A stretch of 64,000 bases of DNA from Bizionia sp. GTDB lineage: Bacteria; Bacteroidota; Bacteroidia; Flavobacteriales; Flavobacteriaceae. The stretch is from NCBI GenBank assembly GCA_020631395.1, contig JAHDHI010000003.1:1-64000 (forward strand), given 5' to 3'. Position 1 is the stretch's first letter. Each line of letters starts with the position of its first letter. The notes under the pieces are model-generated. The model did not search any database, was not told where the DNA came from, and saw only the letters and a list, made by a program, of their open reading frames with translations. The position numbers were made by a program, and so were the translations under genes. Below are positions 54,960 through 62,905 of this stretch, in pieces.

Positions 54960-56098
54960 TGGAAGTAGCTAACAGACTGCAAAGTGTCGAAGAGTATTAC
55001 TTTTCAAAGAAGTTAAAAGAAGTAAATGCTTTAAAAGCAAAGGGGAATCCAATTGTCAATTTGGGAATTGGTAGTCCAGACTTGCAACCACCGGAAAAGG
55101 TAATTGCTGCAATAACAAGCAGTTTTAAAGATGCCAATGCACATAAGTACCAAAGTTACCAAGGATTGCCGGAACTAAGGGAGGCTATGGCTGGATTTTA
55201 TGACGAGCACTTTAAAGTGACTATGGATTCTGCAACGGAAGTGTTGCCATTAATGGGGAGCAAAGAAGGCATTATGCATATTTCCATGGCGTTTTTAAAT
55301 GAAGGAGACCAAGTGTTAATACCCAATCCTGGATATCCAACATATACTTCGGTAACGAAATTGTTACAAGCCGAACCCGTATTTTACGATTTGGAAGAAG
55401 CCAATGATTGGTGTCCAAATATTGAAGTGTTGGAACAACAAGATCTAAGCAAGGTCAAATTGATGTGGTTGAGTTATCCTCACATGCCAACAGGAGCCAA
55501 AGCAAGCAAAACGGTATTTGAGGATTTAATTGCATTTGCCAAAAAGCACGAAATCCTATTGATAAATGACAATCCGTATAGCTTTATTTTAAATGACGAT
55601 CCTTTTAGCATTTTAAGCATGGATGGGGCAAAAGAAGTTTGTTTGGAATTGAATTCTTTAAGCAAAACCTTCAATATGGCTGGTTGGAGAGTCGGAATGC
55701 TCATAGGGAACCAAGCTTTGCTAAATGCTGTGTTGAAAGTAAAAAGCAATATGGATTCGGGGATGTTCTATGGCATCCAAAAAGGAGCGATCGAAGCTTT
55801 GAAGTGCTCAAATCTATGGTTTGAAAACCTAAATGAGATCTATGAGAAAAGAAGAAGACTCATATGGGAATTGGCTACGAAGTTGAATTGTACATTCGAT
55901 AAAGACACCAATGGACTGTTTGTTTGGGCAAAATTACCATCATCAATCAAATCGGAAGAGTTCATAGATAAGTTGTTAAACGAGAATCACATATTCATAA
56001 CACCGGGAACGGTCTTTGGAACACAAGGAGAAGGCTATGTGAGGTTTTCCCTATGTGCCTCGAGTAAATCTATAAAAGAAGCAATTGCAAGAGTATGA
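54956..56098 (+). CDS. class I/II PLP aminotransferase, probably aromatic
   Basis: A 380-residue fold-type I aminotransferase. NLGIGSPDLQPPEKV lies near the N-terminus. SYPHMPTGAKAS takes the place of the common NPHNPTG, with Met for Asn at one position. The PLP lysine is in NSLSKTFNMAGWRVGM. Because it sits between prephenate dehydratase and prephenate dehydrogenase, it probably aminates phenylpyruvate and hydroxyphenylpyruvate. Two ATGs (54956 and 54959) are possible. Confidence 0.87.
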   Translation: MMEVANRLQSVEEYYFSKKLKEVNALKAKGNPIVNLGIGSPDLQPPEKVIAAITSSFKDANAHKYQSYQGLPELREAMAGFYDEHFKVTMDSATEVLPLMGSKEGIMHISMAFLNEGDQVLIPNPGYPTYTSVTKLLQAEPVFYDLEEANDWCPNIEVLEQQDLSKVKLMWLSYPHMPTGAKASKTVFEDLIAFAKKHEILLINDNPYSFILNDDPFSILSMDGAKEVCLELNSLSKTFNMAGWRVGMLIGNQALLNAVLKVKSNMDSGMFYGIQKGAIEALKCSNLWFENLNEIYEKRRRLIWELATKLNCTFDKDTNGLFVWAKLPSSIKSEEFIDKLLNENHIFITPGTVFGTQGEGYVRFSLCASSKSIKEAIARV

Positions 56099-56949
56099 TG
56101 CAGAACATATACATAATCGGCATAGGATTAATTGGAGGAAGCTTGGCTTTGGACATCAAACGAAAAAGACCAGAGGCCATCATCCATGGGATAGACAATA
56201 GTGAAGACCACCTTAATCAGGCTTTGGAATTGAATATCATAGACGAAAAGGCAGCTTTGGATGATTTGGAAAAGGCCGATTTGGTAATACTATCGATTCC
56301 TGTGGATGCATCGGTAGAGTTGTTGCCTAGAGTTTTGGATCGCATTTCGGATTTCGGTCTGGTAGTAGACGTGGGATCTACCAAATTGGACATTTGTGAA
56401 ATAGTCAAAGAGCATCCAAAAAGAAGAAATTTCTTGGCCATGCACCCAATAGCGGGAACTGAGTTTTCTGGGCCAAAGGCAGCAATTCCAGATTTGTTTC
56501 AGCACAAGACCAACATTGTTTGCGAAGTAGAGAAAACAGCTTTCAAACTACAAGAAAAAGCGTTGAATCTATTTTCTGAAATAGGAATGAGAATGCGCTA
56601 TATGAATCCGGAATCTCATGACAAGCACATTGCGTACATGTCACATTTGTCACACATAAGTTCATTCATGTTGGGAAAGACGGTGATTGAAAAAGAAAAG
56701 AACGAGCGAGACATCTTTGACATGGCTGGGAGTGGATTTGAATCTACGGTACGTTTGGCAAAAAGTTCACCGGCAATGTGGACACCCATTTTCAAGCAAA
56801 ACAAAGAAAATGTCATAGAAACCTTGGAGGATTACATCGCAAACCTTACGCAGTTTAAGGAAATGATGGAAAAGGATGATTTCGATGGAGTCTATAATGA
56901 AATGAAAGACACCAATTACATAAAACAAATATTAAACGGAATAAGTTAA
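56095..56949 (+). CDS. tyrA: prephenate dehydrogenase
   Basis: A 284-residue NAD(P)-dependent enzyme that makes 4-hydroxyphenylpyruvate. The dinucleotide turn is IIGIGLIGGSLALDI; VVDVGSTKLDI and AMHPIAGTEFSGPKAA are the conserved TyrA segments. No ACT or chorismate mutase domain is fused. It overlaps the aminotransferase by four bases. Confidence 0.92.
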   Translation: MMQNIYIIGIGLIGGSLALDIKRKRPEAIIHGIDNSEDHLNQALELNIIDEKAALDDLEKADLVILSIPVDASVELLPRVLDRISDFGLVVDVGSTKLDICEIVKEHPKRRNFLAMHPIAGTEFSGPKAAIPDLFQHKTNIVCEVEKTAFKLQEKALNLFSEIGMRMRYMNPESHDKHIAYMSHLSHISSFMLGKTVIEKEKNERDIFDMAGSGFESTVRLAKSSPAMWTPIFKQNKENVIETLEDYIANLTQFKEMMEKDDFDGVYNEMKDTNYIKQILNGIS

Positions 56950-56974
56950 ACTCGAAAGAGTAAAATCGATTAAG

Positions 56975-58057
56975 ATGGAAAATAAAAAAGAAATGAGAAC
57001 GTGGTTAGACGATTTGAAATTGGACCACCCCTTAGTTATCGCTGGCCCTTGCAGCGCAGAAACAGAAGAACAAGTGCTAAAAATTGCCCACGAACTCAAA
57101 GATACGGACGTGAGTTATTTCAGAGCAGGAATCTGGAAACCAAGAACGCGACCAGGAATGTTTGAAGGCGTAGGTGCCTTAGGTTTGAAATGGCTTCAAA
57201 AGGTCAAGGAGGAAACAGGAATGAAAATCTGTACCGAGGTGGCAAATGCTGCACACGTGAAGTTGGCAATAGAACACGATGTCGATTTGTTGTGGATAGG
57301 AGCACGTTCTACGGTTAGTCCATTCATAATGCAAGAATTGGCAGATGCATTGGCCGGTACGGATAAAACGGTATTGGTAAAGAATCCCGTAAACCCTGAC
57401 TTGGCATTGTGGCTAGGAGGGATTGAAAGATTGTATACTGCTGGGATTAAAAATTTGGGAGCCATACATAGGGGGTTTTCTACATACGAAAAAACAAAAT
57501 ACAGAAACATTCCAGAATGGCAATTGGCAATCGAATTCCAAAACAGATTTCCGGACTTACCGTTAATTAACGATCCATCGCATATTACTGGCAAACGCGA
57601 TATGGTTTTCGACGTATCCCAGACTGCCTTGGATTTGAATTTCGACGGATTGATGATAGAGACACACACGGATCCAGACAATGCCTGGAGTGATGCAGCA
57701 CAGCAAGTAACACCAACAACATTGGTGCAAATGATGAAGGACTTGCGTATTAGGAAGGAAAGTGATCCAGAAGCAGAGTACAATAGCGAGTTGGACAATC
57801 TTAGAGCGCAAATTGATGTTGTCGACAATCAGATCATTGATTTGATAGGGAAGCGTATGAAGGTTGCCGATGGCATTGGAGCGCTTAAGAAGCAAAGAAA
57901 CGTTGCTGTTCTACAAAGTAAGCGTTGGAATGAAATATTGGGGAAAATGGTGTTGGAAGGAGAACAAAAAGGATTGAGCGAAGAATTTATACTTAAAATG
58001 TTCAAGGCCATTCACCAAGAGTCCATCAATCATCAAGAGAAAATAATAAAAGGATAA
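56975..58057 (+). CDS. bifunctional DAHP synthase / chorismate mutase
   Basis: A 360-residue fusion. Residues 15-265 form a type I beta DAHP synthase (LVIAGPCSAETEEQ, GIWKPRTRPGMFEG, NDPSHITGKRD). Residues 270-360 are an AroQ-type chorismate mutase (LDNLRAQIDVVDNQIIDLIGKRMKVADGIG). It starts the shikimate pathway and commits chorismate to prephenate, so with the three upstream genes it covers the whole Phe/Tyr branch. In relatives the mutase domain gives feedback inhibition by prephenate; whether it does here is unknown. Confidence 0.93.
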   Translation: MENKKEMRTWLDDLKLDHPLVIAGPCSAETEEQVLKIAHELKDTDVSYFRAGIWKPRTRPGMFEGVGALGLKWLQKVKEETGMKICTEVANAAHVKLAIEHDVDLLWIGARSTVSPFIMQELADALAGTDKTVLVKNPVNPDLALWLGGIERLYTAGIKNLGAIHRGFSTYEKTKYRNIPEWQLAIEFQNRFPDLPLINDPSHITGKRDMVFDVSQTALDLNFDGLMIETHTDPDNAWSDAAQQVTPTTLVQMMKDLRIRKESDPEAEYNSELDNLRAQIDVVDNQIIDLIGKRMKVADGIGALKKQRNVAVLQSKRWNEILGKMVLEGEQKGLSEEFILKMFKAIHQESINHQEKIIKG

Positions 58058-58092
58058 ATTTTTTTAATATTAAGAAAAGCATTACTTTTGGT

Positions 58093-58122
58093 GAGAAAAT
58101 CGACTATAATAGTCGATTTTCT
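58093..58122 (+). terminator. terminator after the aromatic operon
   Basis: GAGAAAATCGACTA and TAGTCGATTTTCTC form a perfect 14-bp inverted repeat with a 2-base loop 35 bases after the last aro gene. The T-run lies inside the 3' arm. Confidence 0.65.
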
Positions 58123-58136
58123 CATTTTGCTCACCA

Positions 58137-59474
58137 ATGAATAGAATCACAATACTTTTTGTTTTTTTTATATTTAATATAATTTCTGCTCAGAATAAGA
58201 ATGAATACATTCCTGAAGAAATAGATTCTATTAATACTTATTTCAAACTAATAAATACAAATAGACTAAAAAGTATAAAAGGTCCCTTTTCATCAAAAGT
58301 AAAAGAGATTTACAAAGGCAATGATGAAAAAAACATTAAAAAAGTAAAGGATAGCGTCTTTCTTTTCAACGCTACAATTAAAAATCATTTGAGTTTTATT
58401 TTAGATAATATCTATACATCTAATCCAGAAATTAATTCTAAGAACTTTGGTTTTTTTATAAAAAACGACCCGATAGCCAATGCATCTTGTTATGGAGACG
58501 GAATGTTCGAGATAAATTTAGGTTTGTTCAATGCCCTGGAGTCTGATGATGAGTTGGCTTTTGTTATATGTCACGAAATGGCGCACCATATATTACACCA
58601 TTCTTTGAAAACGATAACAAAGTCCGTAAGGGCTTTGAACTCCAAGGAAGCGAAGAAAAAAATAAGAGGAATAAAAAGAAAGAGAATAGGGAAGACCAGA
58701 GCAGCTCTTCAAGTTATAGATGAACTGAATATTGATGTGTTTAATTACTCTAAAGAGGTAGAGGCGGAAGCAGATTCTTTAGGTTATCTATTATATCGCA
58801 AAACGATCTATAATAAGTCCAAAGCAACTACTGCACTTGAAAAATTGAAAAAAGTGGATGATATGGTGCTGCATCATAATATAAAATTAGATAGTATTTT
58901 TAGTTTTGAAAATTATCCGTTTAAAGATTTTTGGATGAAAGAAAGTGCCTCTATCTTTGATGCGGATTTGGAAATCAATGAGTTCAGTTTGGTGTCTGAT
59001 ACCCTGGAAACACATCCAGAGATTGGTTTTAGAATAAAGAAATTGAAAAAGGATTTTAGTATAGATTCGAAAAGCGACAAAACTTTTGATATCAATTTGA
59101 ACATTATAAAGAGAGTCTCTCATATAAAGAGTATCAATTATACGATAGATAAGAAGGCCTTGGATTTAGCTATATACCTGTTGGTTGAAAAAATTGAAAA
59201 TAATTTAATCAAGGAAGAAGAATATTATTCTTCAATGGCCAAAGTGATACAACTAATTTACATTGCAAAAAAGAATCATAGATTAGGTTTGTACGTGCAA
59301 CCTAAAAACAGTTTTTCAAAAGAAAAGCAATTAAACAAAATAAGACTGTTCATAAATAACCTAGAGCTAAGGGAAGTAAGAAAAATAGGTTTGGCCTTTT
59401 GCGAAGCACACATAAATAAGTCCAATGGTAATAAAGAGTTTAACAATGTCTTCAAATTTTTTAAAAACAAATAG
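58137..59474 (+). CDS. M48-family zinc metalloprotease, exported
   Basis: A 445-residue protein with a signal peptide ending near residue 19 (IISAQ). The zinc motif HEMAH is at residues 146-150 and the third ligand is in EVEAEADSLGY near 210, as in M48 peptidases. The C-terminal 200 residues are Lys-rich and have no known domain. Codon use is visibly richer in A and T than in the operon before it. It is probably periplasmic; the substrate is unknown. Confidence 0.8.
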   Translation: MNRITILFVFFIFNIISAQNKNEYIPEEIDSINTYFKLINTNRLKSIKGPFSSKVKEIYKGNDEKNIKKVKDSVFLFNATIKNHLSFILDNIYTSNPEINSKNFGFFIKNDPIANASCYGDGMFEINLGLFNALESDDELAFVICHEMAHHILHHSLKTITKSVRALNSKEAKKKIRGIKRKRIGKTRAALQVIDELNIDVFNYSKEVEAEADSLGYLLYRKTIYNKSKATTALEKLKKVDDMVLHHNIKLDSIFSFENYPFKDFWMKESASIFDADLEINEFSLVSDTLETHPEIGFRIKKLKKDFSIDSKSDKTFDINLNIIKRVSHIKSINYTIDKKALDLAIYLLVEKIENNLIKEEEYYSSMAKVIQLIYIAKKNHRLGLYVQPKNSFSKEKQLNKIRLFINNLELREVRKIGLAFCEAHINKSNGNKEFNNVFKFFKNK

Positions 59475-59484
59475 ATTAAACAAA

Positions 59485-60987
59485 ATGAAAAATAATTATA
59501 TCTTGATTCTTCTGAGCTTTTTTTCTGTAACATTGCTCGCTCAAGAAAAAGCATTAAATGAAATAACATCATTTAAAATTAAAAATTCAGGATTCTTTAT
59601 TGATAAGAATAACGATGTAGACGGCTACTATTTTTATTATGAGGTAGATAAGTTGAAAAAGGGAAAGCGTGAGTATGCTATAAATATGTTGGATAACAAT
59701 CTAAATGAAATAGCTTCTAAATCGTACATAGGTGATAAAAAAGACATGCTAATAGAAAGTAAGTTTAATAATCAATCCCTTATGTTTGCCATACTTAACT
59801 TAGATAAGAAATATTATAAGTTAGTTACTTTTAATAAGCAAGGGGAGCAGGGAAAAGATATTATAATCCCAATATCCAAAATGGATGCGAGACTTTTAGA
59901 ATTTACATTGAAATCAGATCTTTTCAAACCTTTGTTTTCAGTGGATAACAAAGGTTTTATATTTCAGCAAACTGTATTGAAAAATAGAACTACTGCTTCT
60001 AAATTAAAGTATATACCCACTGATGGAGGTAAATCATGGGTGTACAATCAAGTTTTAGAAAAAAACATAGCCAAAGGCATTAAAATTATTGAAGCTAACG
60101 AAAAAGTCATAGTGCTCTATGAAGTAGTTAGCCAAATGAGCAAAAAAGAAGCTGATTTTTCAGCTAAGGTTATAGTATTGGATGTTAATACAGGTGAAAC
60201 TTTATTTGAAAAAGAATACGATGCTAATAATTATAGGTTAGTGTCGAATGCATTTTTGACAGAAGATAAGACTCTTGTTTTATTAGGTGAGTATTATGAA
60301 GATAATGGTACCTTCTTTAAAAATAGTAGCTTAGGGTTGTTTTCTGAAGTTCTTGATTTTAATGGAGAGGTTATTTCAGATAAAAAAATAGGATGGGATT
60401 CTGGGATCAATGAAATGTTAGGTGTCAAAAAAAAGGGGAATGATGAATATATTTATTTTCATGACATCATTCGTACTCAAAAAGGAACATATTATGCCAT
60501 GGCTGAGAAATATCATAAAACGAGAAATAACAAAGGGGAAGTGGTTAATAGCATAACGTCAACAGATGCGATGGTTTTTGCGTTTGACGGCGTATTCGAG
60601 CTTAAAGACATCAAAGTATTTGAAAAAGGTGAATCTACATCAACTGAAATGTCAATTTTGGACAAACCACAAATGTATGCGCGTTTGTTTAAAGCATTGG
60701 GGGGCTTTGACTATGAATTTACACAAATAGATGAAAATCGAGATCGATTTTATGCAACATATATTAACTACAATACATTAAAAAAAGAAGACAAGAAAAT
60801 ATTACTCAAAACGATTATCTATAATGAGGGAGAACTGTCTGAAGATGAGATAAGGATAAATAATACAGAAGAAAAAGGTGTCTCCTCTAGAGTATTACCT
60901 GGTAAATTAGGTTATGTAATGCTATTGGAATATAATAAAGATGAAAAAGCATTGAATATGCACTTGGAAAAGTTGAACATAGAATAA
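59485..60987 (+). CDS. exported hypothetical protein, possibly DUF6770
   Basis: A 500-residue protein with a signal peptide (MKNNYILILLSFFSVTLLAQ). The body is beta-rich with repeated short motifs such as ANEKVIVLYEVVSQMSKKEADF and DKTLVLLGEYYEDNGTFF, which suggests a beta-propeller-like fold. I have a weak impression that it belongs to DUF6770. ATG 59485 gives the signal peptide; a longer frame from 59425 overlaps the previous gene. AT-rich like its neighbour. Confidence 0.6.
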   Translation: MKNNYILILLSFFSVTLLAQEKALNEITSFKIKNSGFFIDKNNDVDGYYFYYEVDKLKKGKREYAINMLDNNLNEIASKSYIGDKKDMLIESKFNNQSLMFAILNLDKKYYKLVTFNKQGEQGKDIIIPISKMDARLLEFTLKSDLFKPLFSVDNKGFIFQQTVLKNRTTASKLKYIPTDGGKSWVYNQVLEKNIAKGIKIIEANEKVIVLYEVVSQMSKKEADFSAKVIVLDVNTGETLFEKEYDANNYRLVSNAFLTEDKTLVLLGEYYEDNGTFFKNSSLGLFSEVLDFNGEVISDKKIGWDSGINEMLGVKKKGNDEYIYFHDIIRTQKGTYYAMAEKYHKTRNNKGEVVNSITSTDAMVFAFDGVFELKDIKVFEKGESTSTEMSILDKPQMYARLFKALGGFDYEFTQIDENRDRFYATYINYNTLKKEDKKILLKTIIYNEGELSEDEIRINNTEEKGVSSRVLPGKLGYVMLLEYNKDEKALNMHLEKLNIE

Positions 60988-61006
60988 ATTCATACAATAT
61001 CATTAG

Positions 61007-61369
61007 TGTCCGACTAAAATACAATTTTGCAATAAATGGAATTGCTATACTAGACTGGACAGCGAGTTAAGCTATGATTGTGGGGAAGAAGAGAAGAGGA
61101 TAAAAGAGGAAACATATGATACAAATGCATTGAAATTATATCCAAACCCATCCCCAAAAGGTGCTTTCACATTGAATTTGCTTCAGGAATATGGAGAAGT
61201 GGAGGTGCGGGTGACCAATGTTTCTGGTCAAAGCATTCTAATCAAGAGCTTTCGAAACCCAAATAGAAGATTGAAAATAGATTTGTCGCGATATCCTACT
61301 GGAATGTATATTGTTAATACAATGGCAGATGGAAAAACATTACCTGTTAAAAAAGCAATTGTAGGTTGA
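61007..61369 (+). pseudogene. orphan T9SS C-terminal sorting domain, remnant of a lost cargo gene
   Basis: The frame opens after a TAG at 61004 and has no ATG. From TTG 61130 it reads KLYPNPSPKGAFTLNLLQE, SGQSILIKSF and TGMYIVNTMADGKTLPVKKAIVG, a complete type A T9SS sorting domain. About 40 codons before it are open but unlike any domain I know. It is the C-terminal end of a secreted protein whose front is missing. The sequence GTGTCCGACTAAAAT at the open frame's start looks like an insertion-sequence end and may mark the break. Confidence 0.7.
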
Positions 61370-61414
61370 GATAATTCAATATAAAAATTGTTATTTTGCA
61401 TTATAAACAAATGA

Positions 61415-62365
61415 ATGACAGGATTAGTATATAAATCTACAGGGAGTTGGTATACCGTTAAAACTGAATTGGGGGCAATTTACGAGTGCCGCATAAAGGG
61501 CAAATTTAGATTGCAAGGGATTAAAAGCACCAATCCGATAGCCGTAGGCGATTTTGTGGATTTTGATTTAGATACCAAAAGTGATCAAGAAACGGGAGTA
61601 ATCAACAATATTCACGATCGAGAGAATTACATCGTTCGTAAATCTGTGAATCTATCCAAACAGACACACATAATTGCATCCAACATAGACCAAGTCTTCT
61701 TGTTGATTACCATAGACAATCCTCCGACATTCACAAGTTTCATAGACCGGTTTTTGGTAACTGCCGAAGCCTATTCCATAAAAACGATATTGCTTTTCAA
61801 TAAGGTGGATACTTACGATGAGGAGACGATGATGGAAGTAAAATACCTAGCACACATCTATCGTAAGATAGGGTATGAATGCATAGGGATTTCTGCAAAG
61901 ACGGGGAAAAACATAGATAGAGTGAAAACCTTGATGGAAGGTCAGGTAAACATGTTTACAGGACATTCAGGAGTAGGTAAATCCACTTTGGTAAATAGCA
62001 TAGAACCCAATTTGGACTTAAAGACCAAAGCCATTTCCTCACAGCATATGCAAGGACAACATACAACGACCTTTGCAGAAATGTTCGATTTGAGTTTCAA
62101 TGCGAAGATAATTGACACGCCAGGAATCAAAGGTTTCGGGGTGGTGGATATGGAAAAGGAGGAAATAGGAGATTATTTTCCCGAATTCTTTGCGTTGAAG
62201 CAAGATTGCAAGTTCAATAATTGCTTACATATAGAAGAACCTAAATGTGCGGTAAAAAGGGCATTGGACAAGGATGAGATAGCAGCATCACGCTACAACA
62301 GCTATACACAGATAATAGAAGGAGACGAGCAACATTACAGAACCGACATCTGGGAGAAAGAATAA
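61415..62365 (+). CDS. rsgA: ribosome small-subunit biogenesis GTPase RsgA
   Basis: A 316-residue circularly permuted GTPase that helps mature the 30S subunit. An N-terminal OB fold is followed by the G4 motif FNKVDTY, the P-loop GHSGVGKSTLVNS near residue 183, and DTPGIKGFG (G3) after it. The C-terminal zinc knuckle is in DCKFNNCLHIEEPKC. Confidence 0.94.
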   Translation: MTGLVYKSTGSWYTVKTELGAIYECRIKGKFRLQGIKSTNPIAVGDFVDFDLDTKSDQETGVINNIHDRENYIVRKSVNLSKQTHIIASNIDQVFLLITIDNPPTFTSFIDRFLVTAEAYSIKTILLFNKVDTYDEETMMEVKYLAHIYRKIGYECIGISAKTGKNIDRVKTLMEGQVNMFTGHSGVGKSTLVNSIEPNLDLKTKAISSQHMQGQHTTTFAEMFDLSFNAKIIDTPGIKGFGVVDMEKEEIGDYFPEFFALKQDCKFNNCLHIEEPKCAVKRALDKDEIAASRYNSYTQIIEGDEQHYRTDIWEKE

Positions 62366-62378
62366 CATAGTTTAAGAG

Positions 62379-62831
62379 ATGAAGGTAGTTATCCAACGAG
62401 TGGCAAAAGCCAGTGTAACCATTAATGATAGAGAAGTAGCTTCAATAGGAAACGGACTTTTGATTTTATTGGGAATTGTCTTAGAAGATGCACAAGAAGA
62501 CATTGATTGGTTGTCCAAAAAAATAAGGAACCTTCGTGTTTTTGGAGATGAAAATGGAGTAATGAACAAATCGATCATGGAAACCAATGGAGATGCCATT
62601 GTCGTAAGTCAATTTACGTTGCACGCCAGTACCAAAAAAGGAAATAGACCAAGCTATATAAAAGCCGCAAAACCAGAAATAGCGATTCCGTTGTATGAAT
62701 CCTTTGTGAAACAGATGGAGTTGGATTTGGGGAAACCCATTCAAACAGGGGAGTTTGGAGCAGATATGAAAGTCGCCTTGTTAAACGATGGGCCAGTGAC
62801 CATAATCATCGATTCTAAAGACAAAGAATGA
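62379..62831 (+). CDS. dtd: D-aminoacyl-tRNA deacylase
   Basis: A 150-residue proofreading enzyme that removes D-amino acids and glycine from tRNA. MKVVIQRVAKASVTI at the N-terminus, the SQFTLHASTKKGNRPSY segment with its active-site Ser, and NDGPVTIIIDSK at the end are characteristic. It follows rsgA by 13 bases and is probably cotranscribed. Confidence 0.94.
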   Translation: MKVVIQRVAKASVTINDREVASIGNGLLILLGIVLEDAQEDIDWLSKKIRNLRVFGDENGVMNKSIMETNGDAIVVSQFTLHASTKKGNRPSYIKAAKPEIAIPLYESFVKQMELDLGKPIQTGEFGADMKVALLNDGPVTIIIDSKDKE

Positions 62832-62905
62832 ATATAACAAGAAAATCTGTAACAATTCTCCAATTGAATGCACATATATCTACCACTTAAACCTAAACTA
62901 CTTAA

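Noticed and set aside
57196-57828. Open frame of 210 codons on the minus strand within the DAHP synthase gene
   Set aside because: It is antisense to a strongly conserved enzyme, has no recognisable motif and reflects codon bias on the opposite strand.
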